A stretch of DNA of 64,000 bases from DASRAJ01 sp035638255. Its GTDB lineage: Bacteria > Bacteroidota > Bacteroidia > Chitinophagales > UBA10324. The position numbers and the translations under genes were made by a program. Under the pieces are notes generated by a model. It was not told where the DNA came from. It did no database searches and saw nothing but the letters and a program-made list of their open reading frames with translations. Below, in pieces: positions 56,667-64,000 of the stretch. Within the stretch, counting starts at the first letter, position 1. Each line of letters starts with the position of its first letter. The stretch spans positions 1-64,000 of the forward strand of contig DASRAJ010000140.1 in assembly GCA_035638255.1 (NCBI GenBank). The letters are read 5' to 3'.

Positions 56667-57884
56667 TTAAGAATGAAAATAATCAACTATTGCCGTAATT
56701 TTTTCCTCGAAATCCTTTCCAAGAGTATCATTCTTAAGAGTGTACTTTTCCTTCTTTGATTCGTATTCGAATGCTCCTAACGCTTTGATTTCTGAAGCTC
56801 CAGTTTCAGGCTTATCTCTAATGTCATCGGCTATCAATTCCATAATCTTATAGTGTTTATACTTGTCAACACAAATTTTATACTCAGCAGAATCGCTTGC
56901 GTCAAATAGCGCAGCTGCCTTAGGAATTTTCAATTGAGCGCAAAGCTCAAGTACATTTCTGATCTTGCTATTGGACCCTGCCCCATATCCAAAGAAGGCA
57001 AAATCCTGGTCAATGGCTTTTTCATTTAAATACGTACCAATTAGTCCAACATCTTCTTGTCCCTCTGTGACAAAAATTTTATTCGTGAAGAAGATATTTT
57101 TTGATTCTACACCATTAAGATGGGGATTCCTTCTACCGGGCTTATTAATTGCCTTTGCAACCTTATGGTCACAAAAAACTCCGACAGTACTCTCGTTGTC
57201 GCTTCGGTTCATTTTTATAATTGAAGCACCATTTTCCAGATAATCCCAATCAATAATGTAAGGTGAATGAGTCGATATAAATACCTGTTTATTTGTTGCA
57301 AGAGTTGCAAGAGCCTTCAGGAGTTTGACTTGATTTTCTGGATCGAGATACGCCTCGGCTTCTTCAATAGCCACGATTTGGATGCTCGCATTAATAGCTG
57401 CTGGTCCATTAACAATTTGCTCCATAAGATTGTTGAATAACGCTTCACCAACTCCTGAATTTGCAAACGTCTTAGGGTAATAATTACCTGACCGATTACG
57501 TGTACGAAGTATTTTGTGTGGCTTACCTGTAGCTGTTGTTTCCTCATGTTCCTCAGATGAAAAAAGATAATCACGATTTATCTTAGGAGGGTGATCAGGG
57601 TATAAAACAATTAGTCCTCCGATTTTACTGTTTTCCTTTCCTGTTTCATCAAACACTGTTGCTTTATATAGACTCCTTTCGATTGGTTGCTTACCTATAC
57701 CCGGACTCGGTGGACGGTTTTGGTATCCTGAGCTAATTATTTCTAGTAATTTCGTTTTACCAGTGCCTGACTGACCGACAACGTAGTTTAATCCGCTTCC
57801 CATAGTACCGTTAGGAATTGAAAACCTGATTTCACATTCACGAATCAATGGGTGACCTTCTAGTGTAATTTGCTTGATAAACAT
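56667..57884 (-). CDS. OLD-like ABC ATPase with TOPRIM domain
   Basis: The 405-residue protein has an ABC-type ATPase core: Walker A GQSGTGKT (37-44), Walker B IVAIEEAEAYLDP and switch FISTHSPYI. A C-terminal TOPRIM-like region (FVTEGQEDVGLI, GYGAGSNSKI, ALFDASDSAE) supplies the acidic residues of a metal-dependent nuclease. This is the OLD (overcoming lysogenization defect) architecture; some members act in antiphage systems such as Gabija. No UvrD-like helicase partner lies next to it; the neighbours are a DUF2188-like gene and tiny proteins. Class assignment beyond OLD-like is uncertain. Confidence 0.8.
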   Translation of the reverse strand: MFIKQITLEGHPLIRECEIRFSIPNGTMGSGLNYVVGQSGTGKTKLLEIISSGYQNRPPSPGIGKQPIERSLYKATVFDETGKENSKIGGLIVLYPDHPPKINRDYLFSSEEHEETTATGKPHKILRTRNRSGNYYPKTFANSGVGEALFNNLMEQIVNGPAAINASIQIVAIEEAEAYLDPENQVKLLKALATLATNKQVFISTHSPYIIDWDYLENGASIIKMNRSDNESTVGVFCDHKVAKAINKPGRRNPHLNGVESKNIFFTNKIFVTEGQEDVGLIGTYLNEKAIDQDFAFFGYGAGSNSKIRNVLELCAQLKIPKAAALFDASDSAEYKICVDKYKHYKIMELIADDIRDKPETGASEIKALGAFEYESKKEKYTLKNDTLGKDFEEKITAIVDYFHS

Positions 57885-57963
57885 ACGGCAAAGATATATT
57901 TGTTATTTATAACAAGTCCACTCGAAGGAAAAATTTTTGAACCACCCATTTCTAGCAAACACT

Positions 57964-58083
57964 ATGGAATCACAAGGGCAAAATCAAGTTTTTGACAAGG
58001 ATACCTTTGATACATGTGACATTTTTTGGAACTCATTTTTAGATGATCTAGAGAAACTCAGTGAAATTCTAAAAAACAATTAG
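57964..58083 (+). CDS. Possible 39-residue peptide gene
   Basis: ATG 57964 opens 39 codons, mostly acidic, with the C-terminal helix FLDDLEKLSEILKNN. It is divergent from the OLD-like gene (start 57884). A short acidic helix could bind the ATPase, but nothing else supports it. It may be chance. Confidence 0.3.
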   Translation: MESQGQNQVFDKDTFDTCDIFWNSFLDDLEKLSEILKNN

Positions 58084-58129
58084 ACCTAAATAAGGGATTC
58101 ATTAATTATAAATATTTCGAATCCATCTA

Positions 58130-58600
58130 TTAATTTCCAGTCTTACTAGTATCTATAGACGTTCCCTCAGATGTATCTGTTTTTGTTCCACCAAGAACTT
58201 CCAATTTATCAGAACGACTGTTACCTGCAGAATGGAAAGGTAGGGCAGATTGGAAAAGGCAATCCATGCTGCCATCCGCATTAATCTGTGTTGTCCCAAC
58301 AGGTCCGACGGCATTACAACCTTCATCAACCTCGGTGCATATACCTCCGTTCACAAATTCACCGGTATCAGGGTTGATCTGCCAATACATACCAGCATTA
58401 CATGATCTCAGTGTACTATTAAGTATAATTCCATCTATATTTTTTAAAACAATAGCTTTATTTATTATCCTCGCTGTTCCCTGGAGTGAATTCTGATGTG
58501 CTGTCATATATATAAAAAAAGCAATCACAGCGACAATAATAATGAGCAAAACGACTCTCATTGAACTATATGCGGGGTCTTTCATGAATTTCATAAACAA
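58130..58600 (-). CDS. Membrane-anchored protein with soluble cysteine-containing domain
   Basis: The 156-residue protein has one transmembrane helix (RVVLLIIIVAVIAFFIYM, residues 15-32) and a soluble domain with four Cys (STLRSC, GGIC, DEGC, DCLF) and a Ser/Thr-rich tail. A pilin-like or signal-anchored secreted protein is conceivable, but it lacks a prepilin cleavage motif. Alternative starts within six residues are possible. No family recognised. Confidence 0.55.
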   Translation of the reverse strand: MFMKFMKDPAYSSMRVVLLIIIVAVIAFFIYMTAHQNSLQGTARIINKAIVLKNIDGIILNSTLRSCNAGMYWQINPDTGEFVNGGICTEVDEGCNAVGPVGTTQINADGSMDCLFQSALPFHSAGNSRSDKLEVLGGTKTDTSEGTSIDTSKTGN

Positions 58601-58676
58601 TAAAACGCCTCACCCTTAGCAAAGCTTATAAACTAATAAATTCGACGGATTAGAAACACGATGTAATTATAGCATA

Positions 58677-60002
58677 TTATTTGGCAACCTTTCTAAGAGC
58701 AGCAATGATAGGATTAAACATTTGGGTATAAGCAGAATATTTATCGCTATCAACTTCAGAATCGATTACTGAGGGTGTGTAGAAAGCAATCTTTCCGAGA
58801 ACATCATTACGAAAAGGGATAAGAACAATTTTACCCTTTTGTGCAGAAATATAGGAAACCTGAATCATATCTTCAGCATTTTTTTTATTTTCAAGCGAAG
58901 GTATAATAGGTTTGTTATCTACCACTTCATATACCGTAATTATTCCTACCGAAATTACAAAATCGATATTCTTTTTTAAAACTTCTTCGGCTACAGTATC
59001 AATAAATACGCGTCTTTGTTGTTGATCAAAAAGAGGCGATGGATCAGATAGTATCTGAAATCTCTTCTCCTTCTGTAAAAATAAATTATACGTTGGAGCT
59101 AAGGATTTATTCTCGATAAAAAGGTTAATAGCGTTTTCTGCTGTTATTTTCATTAAGTCAAAAGGGTGGGCATCAGGAATAAGACCAGATAGCAAGGTGT
59201 CTATTTCTTTTGATTTAAAGTTGTATGGTTGATTATTCTCCAACGTTTTTAAATCAGGTATTTTGCTTCCCATACCAAACTCTTCCGTGTCAGGAGGAGC
59301 AATGATCCCATAAATTACGATCTGCCCCCAGATTGTGATTTTATATACCACCATCTCATAGTTCTCACTAGTAGTAGCAGCGACACGTTCTACTATAAAA
59401 CCCGGTCCGAAACTTGATTTAATCCCATATTCTGAAAAAGTATTAAACGCCATTGCCGCACCCTCTGTTTGTTCAGGAATGGCATATAGTTCCAATGTAT
59501 AAGGAGACTCAATGTATCTATTATTTCCATTGATATACTCCAAGCCACGTACTATTTTATTAGCAACAACTATTAGTAACTCTGTAGGTAAGGTTGCAAC
59601 TCTTTGAAGTTCTGGAGGAATATCAGAATTAAGCTCAAGCCCAGGAAAAAACCGTTCTTTTGAATCAGTTCCAGGTCGTCGCCATTCAGAGACTACCTTA
59701 TTGCGAACTTTTTTCCTTATAGCCAATTCTTCGGGTGACAATTCATGCTCGACCCCAATACCTAAGCTTACCAAATATTTTTTGTGTATTCCGGAAGCCT
59801 CTGCTTTCGATGATTCGAAACAGGCAGCTAGTCTAATGAAAAGCTCCCTTTCAGCAGAGCCAAGTTTATTGTTACATTCGAGGCAAGAAGGTATGGTTGG
59901 TCTTTGAACGCTATTTGGCGTGTCATCAGGATACCAAGATTTTGGGAAAACATGATCTCGGGTTTTATTTTTCAACTCCTTTAGGCAGTGGACACATTTC
60001 AT
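58677..60002 (-). CDS. HNH-type endonuclease domain protein
   Basis: The 441-residue protein begins with an HNH-like zinc module: Cys3 and Cys6 (CVHC), the DH in TRDHVFPKSW (16-17), and Cys40 and Cys43 with the asparagines in CLECNNKLG. The rest (about 390 residues) has no recognised domain, but shows conserved-looking blocks (PPELQRVATLPTELL, DAHPFDLMKITAENAI). HNH proteins of this kind cut DNA in mobile elements or as defence effectors. It stands alone between small genes, with no methyltransferase nearby. Confidence 0.75.
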   Translation of the reverse strand: MKCVHCLKELKNKTRDHVFPKSWYPDDTPNSVQRPTIPSCLECNNKLGSAERELFIRLAACFESSKAEASGIHKKYLVSLGIGVEHELSPEELAIRKKVRNKVVSEWRRPGTDSKERFFPGLELNSDIPPELQRVATLPTELLIVVANKIVRGLEYINGNNRYIESPYTLELYAIPEQTEGAAMAFNTFSEYGIKSSFGPGFIVERVAATTSENYEMVVYKITIWGQIVIYGIIAPPDTEEFGMGSKIPDLKTLENNQPYNFKSKEIDTLLSGLIPDAHPFDLMKITAENAINLFIENKSLAPTYNLFLQKEKRFQILSDPSPLFDQQQRRVFIDTVAEEVLKKNIDFVISVGIITVYEVVDNKPIIPSLENKKNAEDMIQVSYISAQKGKIVLIPFRNDVLGKIAFYTPSVIDSEVDSDKYSAYTQMFNPIIAALRKVAK

Positions 60003-60197
60003 CTTTAAGTCTTTTAAAAGCGTGCTGATGAATTTAGCTTTTAGACCACAAAGATATGATTACAAAACTGATTTCAACTGGATTTATAACAATTTCCGTT
60101 ATACTGAGCACCCTTTTTTCTTATACATCATTAGTTGCTTAATATACCCAAATAGAAATTGCCACCCGGTTAACCAAGGTGACAATCTCGTTGCAAA

Positions 60198-60389
60198 CTA
60201 TTTTCCACTCCGCTTTTCTCTGGATTTAGCATTTCGCAAAAACTCCTTCATGAGAGCTTGGGCGACAATTACCCTTGTTATTTGCTCAAGTTTTTCAACC
60301 TCTTTTTTTGGTAACTTGTCAATCCATTTCGTAGCATCTTCAATTTGGGTTGCGTTAAGGCGCAAAGATTTTTTTGAACGTGATTTCAT
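60198..60389 (-). CDS. Small basic helical protein, antitoxin-like size
   Basis: The 63-residue protein (MKSRSKKSLRLNATQIEDATKWIDKLPKKEVEKLEQITR...) starts with a basic strand-like stretch followed by helices, a layout seen in ribbon-helix-helix regulators, though the RHH pattern is not clear. Upstream in-frame codons from 60458 lack that layout. No toxin-like partner adjoins it. Function unknown. Confidence 0.45.
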   Translation of the reverse strand: MKSRSKKSLRLNATQIEDATKWIDKLPKKEVEKLEQITRVIVAQALMKEFLRNAKSREKRSGK

Positions 60390-60598
60390 AAAAGTTAAAT
60401 AATGACTTGTAATGGCAACCTCTAAAAGCCCGTCCATTATATGTAACGTCTCACACATGAGAATGCTATTTAGAAGTTAATAGATCATAGCATGAAAATG
60501 ATACGCTGTCAAGATAGAACAGGTACCATTTGGTGGTTGACACTTATAGCAATTTTTCCCCTCTTTTTTTGATTAGCGTATGTGATAATTTTTATTAC

Positions 60599-60859
60599 AT
60601 GGACCAAATGCCTTTGCACATTACCAATAGATTAAAAAAGTATCGGTGCATAATGGGATATTCACAAAAGGAAGTCGCAAAAATTTTCGGCTTCAAGAGT
60701 ACAAGTAGAATCTCACGATGGGAACGAGGTATTTCAATGCCAAGCGTGAAGAATCTACTTAAGTTGAGCGTTCTTTACTGCACTCTGCCCAATGAACTCT
60801 ACTATGGCTTATGGCAAGACGTTAAAAGTGAATTATTAAAGAAGAAATCTATGAAATAA
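60599..60859 (+). CDS. XRE-family HTH regulator, paralogue of the 55897 gene
   Basis: An 86-residue protein with the HTH core LKKYRCIMGYSQKEVAKIFGFKSTSRISRWERGISMPSVKNLLKLSVLYCTLPNELY. It is similar in length and register to the protein at 55897-56154. ATG 60599 is chosen as the first start after an AT-rich promoter-like stretch; a longer frame upstream lacks an HTH. Two such small regulators in 5 kb suggest tandem acquisition of element modules. Confidence 0.85.
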   Translation: MDQMPLHITNRLKKYRCIMGYSQKEVAKIFGFKSTSRISRWERGISMPSVKNLLKLSVLYCTLPNELYYGLWQDVKSELLKKKSMK

Positions 60860-61038
60860 AGAATAAATTATTGGATCAACACTGATCTTCTTCCCTCAAA
60901 GCATTGATGCAGGATGAAGGTCAAGCACAAAGAGTAGTAAAACTGCAATTCGCAATTGTTGCTTATTCTAAGCACTTGATTGCTGTGAGTTCACTACAGA
61001 AATCACGTGGATTGCAGAATATATTTTTAAAAGGTAAA

Positions 61039-61110
61039 TTTTCTCGCTCGATATACGCTCGCTAAAGCGTAACGAATAATTTCTTTAAAAGAAATTATCG
61101 ATCGAGAAAA
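61039..61110. other. Three-stem structured element
   Basis: The outer arms TTTTCTCGCTCGAT (61039-61052) and ATCGATCGAGAAAA (61097-61110) pair at 13 of 14. Inside lie a six-pair hairpin (61054-61059 with 61066-61071) and a longer hairpin around 61076-61098 (AATTTCTTT/AAAGAAATT). The arms form a three-way junction 25 bases before the gene at 61136. It could be an attachment or replication site or an RNA element. Confidence 0.75.
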
Positions 61111-61135
61111 ACATTATTCATTTCAGTATAAAAAT

Positions 61136-61363
61136 ATGGAACAACAAAATGAAAACAAGTTAGCGTATGAGATAGCCAATACCTTGAATGATCAGAAGTC
61201 AATTACTATCCATCTTTCCTTTGTGAAAAGATACAAGCCCGAATTTCTCAAAGAAATTCTGTTGCGAGTTATGTCAATTCCTGACAACAAAATCAGACGT
61301 TCTCGCGCTGCATTATACACTTACCTAGTCAATGAACATGGCAGAAATCATTCTAGGGATTAG
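61136..61363 (+). CDS. Small protein upstream of a RuvC-like gene
   Basis: The 75-residue protein (MEQQNENKLAYEIANTLNDQKSITIHLSFVKRYKPEFLKEILLRVMSI..., then RAALYTYLVN) is mainly helical and basic near its end. It overlaps the RuvC-like gene start by 26 bases, so the pair is coupled. The 'iP..KI..SRAALYTYLV' block has the look of a conserved segment found before RuvC-like proteins in mobile elements of Bacteroidota. No function is known. Confidence 0.6.
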   Translation: MEQQNENKLAYEIANTLNDQKSITIHLSFVKRYKPEFLKEILLRVMSIPDNKIRRSRAALYTYLVNEHGRNHSRD

Positions 61364-61820
61364 CCCAGGGACACGAATAATTGGGATAGCAGTGTTACGG
61401 AATGGCGAATTAATTGATTACGGTGTTAAGTGTTTCAAAGAACGATGGACCCAAACTAAAAAGAGGAGTCTCCTTTCTAACGTTGACAAACTCATGGAAT
61501 ATTATGGGGTTACTGTAGTTGCAATTAAAAGCTGTGATCCAACACGAAGCTCACAACAACTTGAGTTGCTCTCTAAGGAAATCGTCAAAGTTTGTGAAAG
61601 TAAAAAGATTACTGTGTATTCGTATGGAAATGCCACCCTAAAACTTAGTTTAGGAATAAAGAGCAGAAATAAAAATGCTCTAATGGCAGAGATCGCCGAA
61701 CTCTATCCTGAACTAAGGAAAATGTATCTGAAGGAAATCAATAACCGGCATAGCTATTACGAAAAAATGTTTGAAGCGATTGCGCTTATTAAATGGTGTC
61801 AACTGGAAAATGAATTATGA
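61338..61820 (+). CDS. RuvC-like RNase H fold protein with altered catalytic residues
   Basis: The protein (160 residues from ATG 61338, MAEIILGISPGT) matches the RuvC resolvase core: 'LGISPGTRIIGIAVL...YGV', then VVAIKSC and a helical end. In active RuvC the first motif is GIDPGT; here the Asp is Ser. The second acidic residue (in a VAIE-type strand) is Lys. Glu remains in the last helix (FEAIALI), but the canonical two-metal site is incomplete. It may be a DNA-binding or non-catalytic relative, or use other acids. It converges on the Argonaute gene 56 bases away. Confidence 0.7.
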   Translation: MAEIILGISPGTRIIGIAVLRNGELIDYGVKCFKERWTQTKKRSLLSNVDKLMEYYGVTVVAIKSCDPTRSSQQLELLSKEIVKVCESKKITVYSYGNATLKLSLGIKSRNKNALMAEIAELYPELRKMYLKEINNRHSYYEKMFEAIALIKWCQLENEL

Positions 61821-61875
61821 GCCAAAATAGATTCGTAGACTCGACTCTTCTAAATTTGGGGGATTGTTTCCATTA

Positions 61876-63465
61876 CTACATGTAGAAGTAATATTTATTT
61901 GGTGGCGTTACATTATCTGGTAGATATTGCAGAATCTCTCCAACTTTTTTAGCAAATCGAACGGTGATTGGAAGACTATCGAAATAACTACAATTATTGA
62001 AATTCATTTTTGTGAGTGCCATGACCTCTTCGCAAATCTTGTTCAGGTGCGAATCGCTTTCGAAGATTTTTATATGGAGTGGATGTGGAACATGCATGCC
62101 AGGATAAAGTTCGAAGTACGGTATATAACCTGTTGTATAGAGTACACACTCACGGTCATCAATTTTCATCATTGTGCCTCTTGGTACAGGATAAATTCCA
62201 AAATTGCGAAGGATTTTAACGGGCGAAGTCTTGATAGTTACAAAATCAACCTTCACATTATCTCCAAGTTTTCCATAAATACCATCTTTAAGTCCATCAA
62301 GCTCGTTGTACTCACGATTGTCGGTGTAATCCCAAAAATCAGTCGTCTTATGAATAACTACTCTTCCGGGTGTATGATTTATGTTCTTTTCATACTCAGT
62401 TAAAACAAAGTTGATTAATTCTTTTGCGTAATTGTATTCAAGGTGCGGAGCACGTGTTCGATTCTTTTCACTATCCCAAAGAAAATTCTTCCACATAAAA
62501 ACTAAACCTTGTCCTTCCCGATTGAATGCCTGAGCAACTGTTGATCTGAGCAAATTATTTTCGGCAGAAATAACCTTATTGAAGCTGATCCCAATGAAAC
62601 ATGCATCTGCATCTTTGATCTGAAGAGACCATGGAATACATTCTGCTTTGTAGTAACTGGCTACACAGAAGTTCCATGCAGTCATGGAGAAGTCCTGCAT
62701 TGATTTTTTCTTACCTTTAATTGTTGCTTCAACTATAAACTGAGTTGGTATTGTATTCTTCACAGAAATCAATCTCGCTTTTAACTTTCGCCTAAGATTG
62801 AGAAATGATTTTCCAAACTTGAGCGAATGGAGCGCTGTAACCACTTTTGTAGGCAATATGAAATAGCAAACATCAACCGCCGAAACCTTATTATCAATAA
62901 GGTCTTGGAAACGCTCAACAAAGAGATCAATGACTTTATCTAACTTCTCAATGGCAGATAGTCCACCATTCTGTAGTATTCTGTCAAAATCTCGATCCTT
63001 AATAAAACGATTGTTCGCTGAATTATTTTGAAATGCACATTGAAGTGGGCTGTCATGAGAAAAGCCAATAAAGTCAGGATTGTACTTTTTATTGATAACT
63101 TTTTGCTCCTCTACTGTCCTCTCGTCTTCGACAGAAACTTTTTCATTAAAAAGTTCTTCGAATTCTTCATTGTCTGATTCGTCTTCATCAGTTATCTCTC
63201 CGTCTTCAATTGAACTGTATTTCTCTTTCAGAGTAACAGCACTTGCGACAATTCTGTTTTCGAACTGACTAATCCAATGAAGTGTATCTGTTACCAGTTG
63301 CTCGGTGCTAATTACTGCAATATTAATTTGACTTCGGTGCGAGTTGTTCGAATTGGAAAAAAAACCTCCTACACCAATTCCAACTTTGGGATCATCACAA
63401 ATAAAGTTCTGCCCAAATTCGATTTTTGGCTCGTCAAGAAGTGATATTTCGAAATGATCATTCAT
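61876..63465 (-). CDS. Short prokaryotic Argonaute (MID-PIWI type, catalytically dead)
   Basis: The 529-residue protein carries blocks typical of short pAgos: TALHSLKFGKSFLNLRRKLKAR, DADACFIGISFNK (about 286-298), GRVVIHKTTDFW (367-378), IYPVPRGTM, YTTGYIPYFELYPGMHVPHPL (about 443-463) and ALTKMNFNN...LPITVRFAKKVGEI (483-511). The PIWI DEDX tetrad is not intact: the first Asp position is Ser in GIS. Short pAgos bind guide and target nucleic acid and activate a partner APAZ-effector, leading to NAD+ loss or nucleic-acid degradation. An acidic stretch near 85-120 is unusual. The start overlaps the APAZ stop by eight bases, so the two are coupled. Confidence 0.88.
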   Translation of the reverse strand: MNDHFEISLLDEPKIEFGQNFICDDPKVGIGVGGFFSNSNNSHRSQINIAVISTEQLVTDTLHWISQFENRIVASAVTLKEKYSSIEDGEITDEDESDNEEFEELFNEKVSVEDERTVEEQKVINKKYNPDFIGFSHDSPLQCAFQNNSANNRFIKDRDFDRILQNGGLSAIEKLDKVIDLFVERFQDLIDNKVSAVDVCYFILPTKVVTALHSLKFGKSFLNLRRKLKARLISVKNTIPTQFIVEATIKGKKKSMQDFSMTAWNFCVASYYKAECIPWSLQIKDADACFIGISFNKVISAENNLLRSTVAQAFNREGQGLVFMWKNFLWDSEKNRTRAPHLEYNYAKELINFVLTEYEKNINHTPGRVVIHKTTDFWDYTDNREYNELDGLKDGIYGKLGDNVKVDFVTIKTSPVKILRNFGIYPVPRGTMMKIDDRECVLYTTGYIPYFELYPGMHVPHPLHIKIFESDSHLNKICEEVMALTKMNFNNCSYFDSLPITVRFAKKVGEILQYLPDNVTPPNKYYFYM

Positions 63466-64000
63466 TGAATAAAATAGTTTGTGACTTTACAACCTTGATC
63501 TTTGTCTCACGCTTGATATGGCGATCAAAACCCTTTCGGTCGGTGGGAATAGAGAATGGAAGAGTAAACGGAATCCACGATGAAAGCATTATTTCCAAAT
63601 TATCAGGATTCGATACAGTAATATCTTCATTCTTTCCTGCCAAGAAGGAGAAAATAGTTTGAATGTGATTTGCTACATCAGGATTATACTCTCGCCGTTT
63701 CATCCAATTGATAAACTTAGATGCAGTTTTCCCATCCACAGGATTCTTGCCATCAGCGGTAATCAAATACGTTGGAGTGAAGCAAACATATATGTCCTCA
63801 CTGTGAATAAACTCCATTGCAAAAGCGTGATGCTTGAAGAACTGGTACTTACCATACGAATAAAATTTTACAACCTGTTTTGCTGAGAGTATTCCTCTTT
63901 TACGAGTGAGAGCTTGAATACTGCGTTCTGCTTCTCCTTGTCGAATGCCAAAATAAAATCGGTTATGCTCCTTGTTGAGATAAATTCCCTTGCTTCCGAA
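63458..64000 (-). CDS. APAZ-domain partner of short Argonaute, C-terminal part
   Basis: The 180 visible codons run open to the window edge. They show the APAZ pattern: 'FYSYGKYQFFKHHAFAMEFIHSEDIYVCFTPTYLITADGK', with 'F.RHRAF...F......Y..I.PTYLFT.DGK' known in APAZ proteins. A helical end with NHIQTIFSFLAGKN and a basic tail follows. APAZ mimics the Argonaute N-L1-PAZ side and pairs with a short pAgo. The N-terminal effector (TIR, SIR2, nuclease or other) lies outside the window, so the class (SPARTA, SPARSA, SPARDA or new) cannot be stated. Confidence 0.85.
   Translation of the reverse strand, partial: FGSKGIYLNKEHNRFYFGIRQGEAERSIQALTRKRGILSAKQVVKFYSYGKYQFFKHHAFAMEFIHSEDIYVCFTPTYLITADGKNPVDGKTASKFINWMKRREYNPDVANHIQTIFSFLAGKNEDITVSNPDNLEIMLSSWIPFTLPFSIPTDRKGFDRHIKRETKIKVVKSQTILFNE

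Noticed and set aside
1..64000. CRISPR arrays, rRNA and tRNA genes
   Set aside because: No regularly spaced repeats, rRNA motifs or cloverleaf-type sequences were recognised on reading; a scan with tRNAscan-SE and a CRISPR finder would settle it.

Overview
The window looks like the chromosome of a Bacteroidota bacterium, probably close to the Chitinophagales/Sphingobacteriales. Several secreted proteins carry, or have lost, a type IX secretion (T9SS) C-terminal sorting domain. The housekeeping genes (RecQ with HRDC, SIS-CBS arabinose-5-phosphate isomerase, HflX, AsmA-like, M13 peptidase lipoprotein) have Bacteroidota-style architectures. Dispersed repeats of the GTCATTGCGAGGA...GAAGCAATC type lie between genes. 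No rRNA, tRNA or CRISPR array was recognised.

1-18.6 kb is mostly ordinary backbone: the edge of an insertion sequence that cuts the tail off a T9SS-type secreted protein, mannose-1-phosphate guanylyltransferase, KdsD, RecQ, a large AsmA-like protein, a HicBA toxin-antitoxin pair, an outer-membrane barrel, a membrane patatin, two T9SS cargo proteins, a frameshifted DUF6934-like gene and HflX. At 18.8-24.5 kb an AT-rich operon encodes an adenylation-carrier-ketosynthase III-degenerate ketosynthase megasynthase, a sterol-desaturase-family hydroxylase and a phosphopantetheinyl transferase: a small, complete-looking specialised-metabolite cluster. 24.7-28.6 kb returns to backbone-like genes (M13 peptidase, small secreted protein, gene remnants).

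At about 30.06 kb the yifB/comM gene is cut. Its 3' end is also present a second time 0.8 kb away. From here to the right edge the DNA looks like an accessory island. It holds a nuclease-NACHT defence-like ATPase, several related TraD/VirD4-like (DUF87) ATPase modules with small membrane partners and a deletion scar, and a putative isoprenoid cluster (class I isoprenoid synthase, geranylgeranyl-reductase-like flavoprotein, methyltransferase, membrane proteins). A trypsin-phospholipase D fusion follows, with a TPR histidine kinase/NarL response regulator flanked by a recurring tandem palindrome that may be its operator.

Further right are a large serine recombinase, small XRE regulators, an OLD-like ATPase-TOPRIM protein, an HNH protein, a RuvC-like protein that lacks the canonical first acidic residue, and at the right edge a short prokaryotic Argonaute with the end of its APAZ-domain partner. 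The effector domain of that last system lies outside the window.

The strongest candidates for new biology are the A-T-KS-KS' cluster, the isoprenoid cluster, the protease-PLD fusion with its shared operators, the interlocked inverted repeats before the recombinase, and the three-stem structured element before the RuvC-like/Argonaute block. All functional statements are read from sequence motifs and family knowledge; no database search was run.
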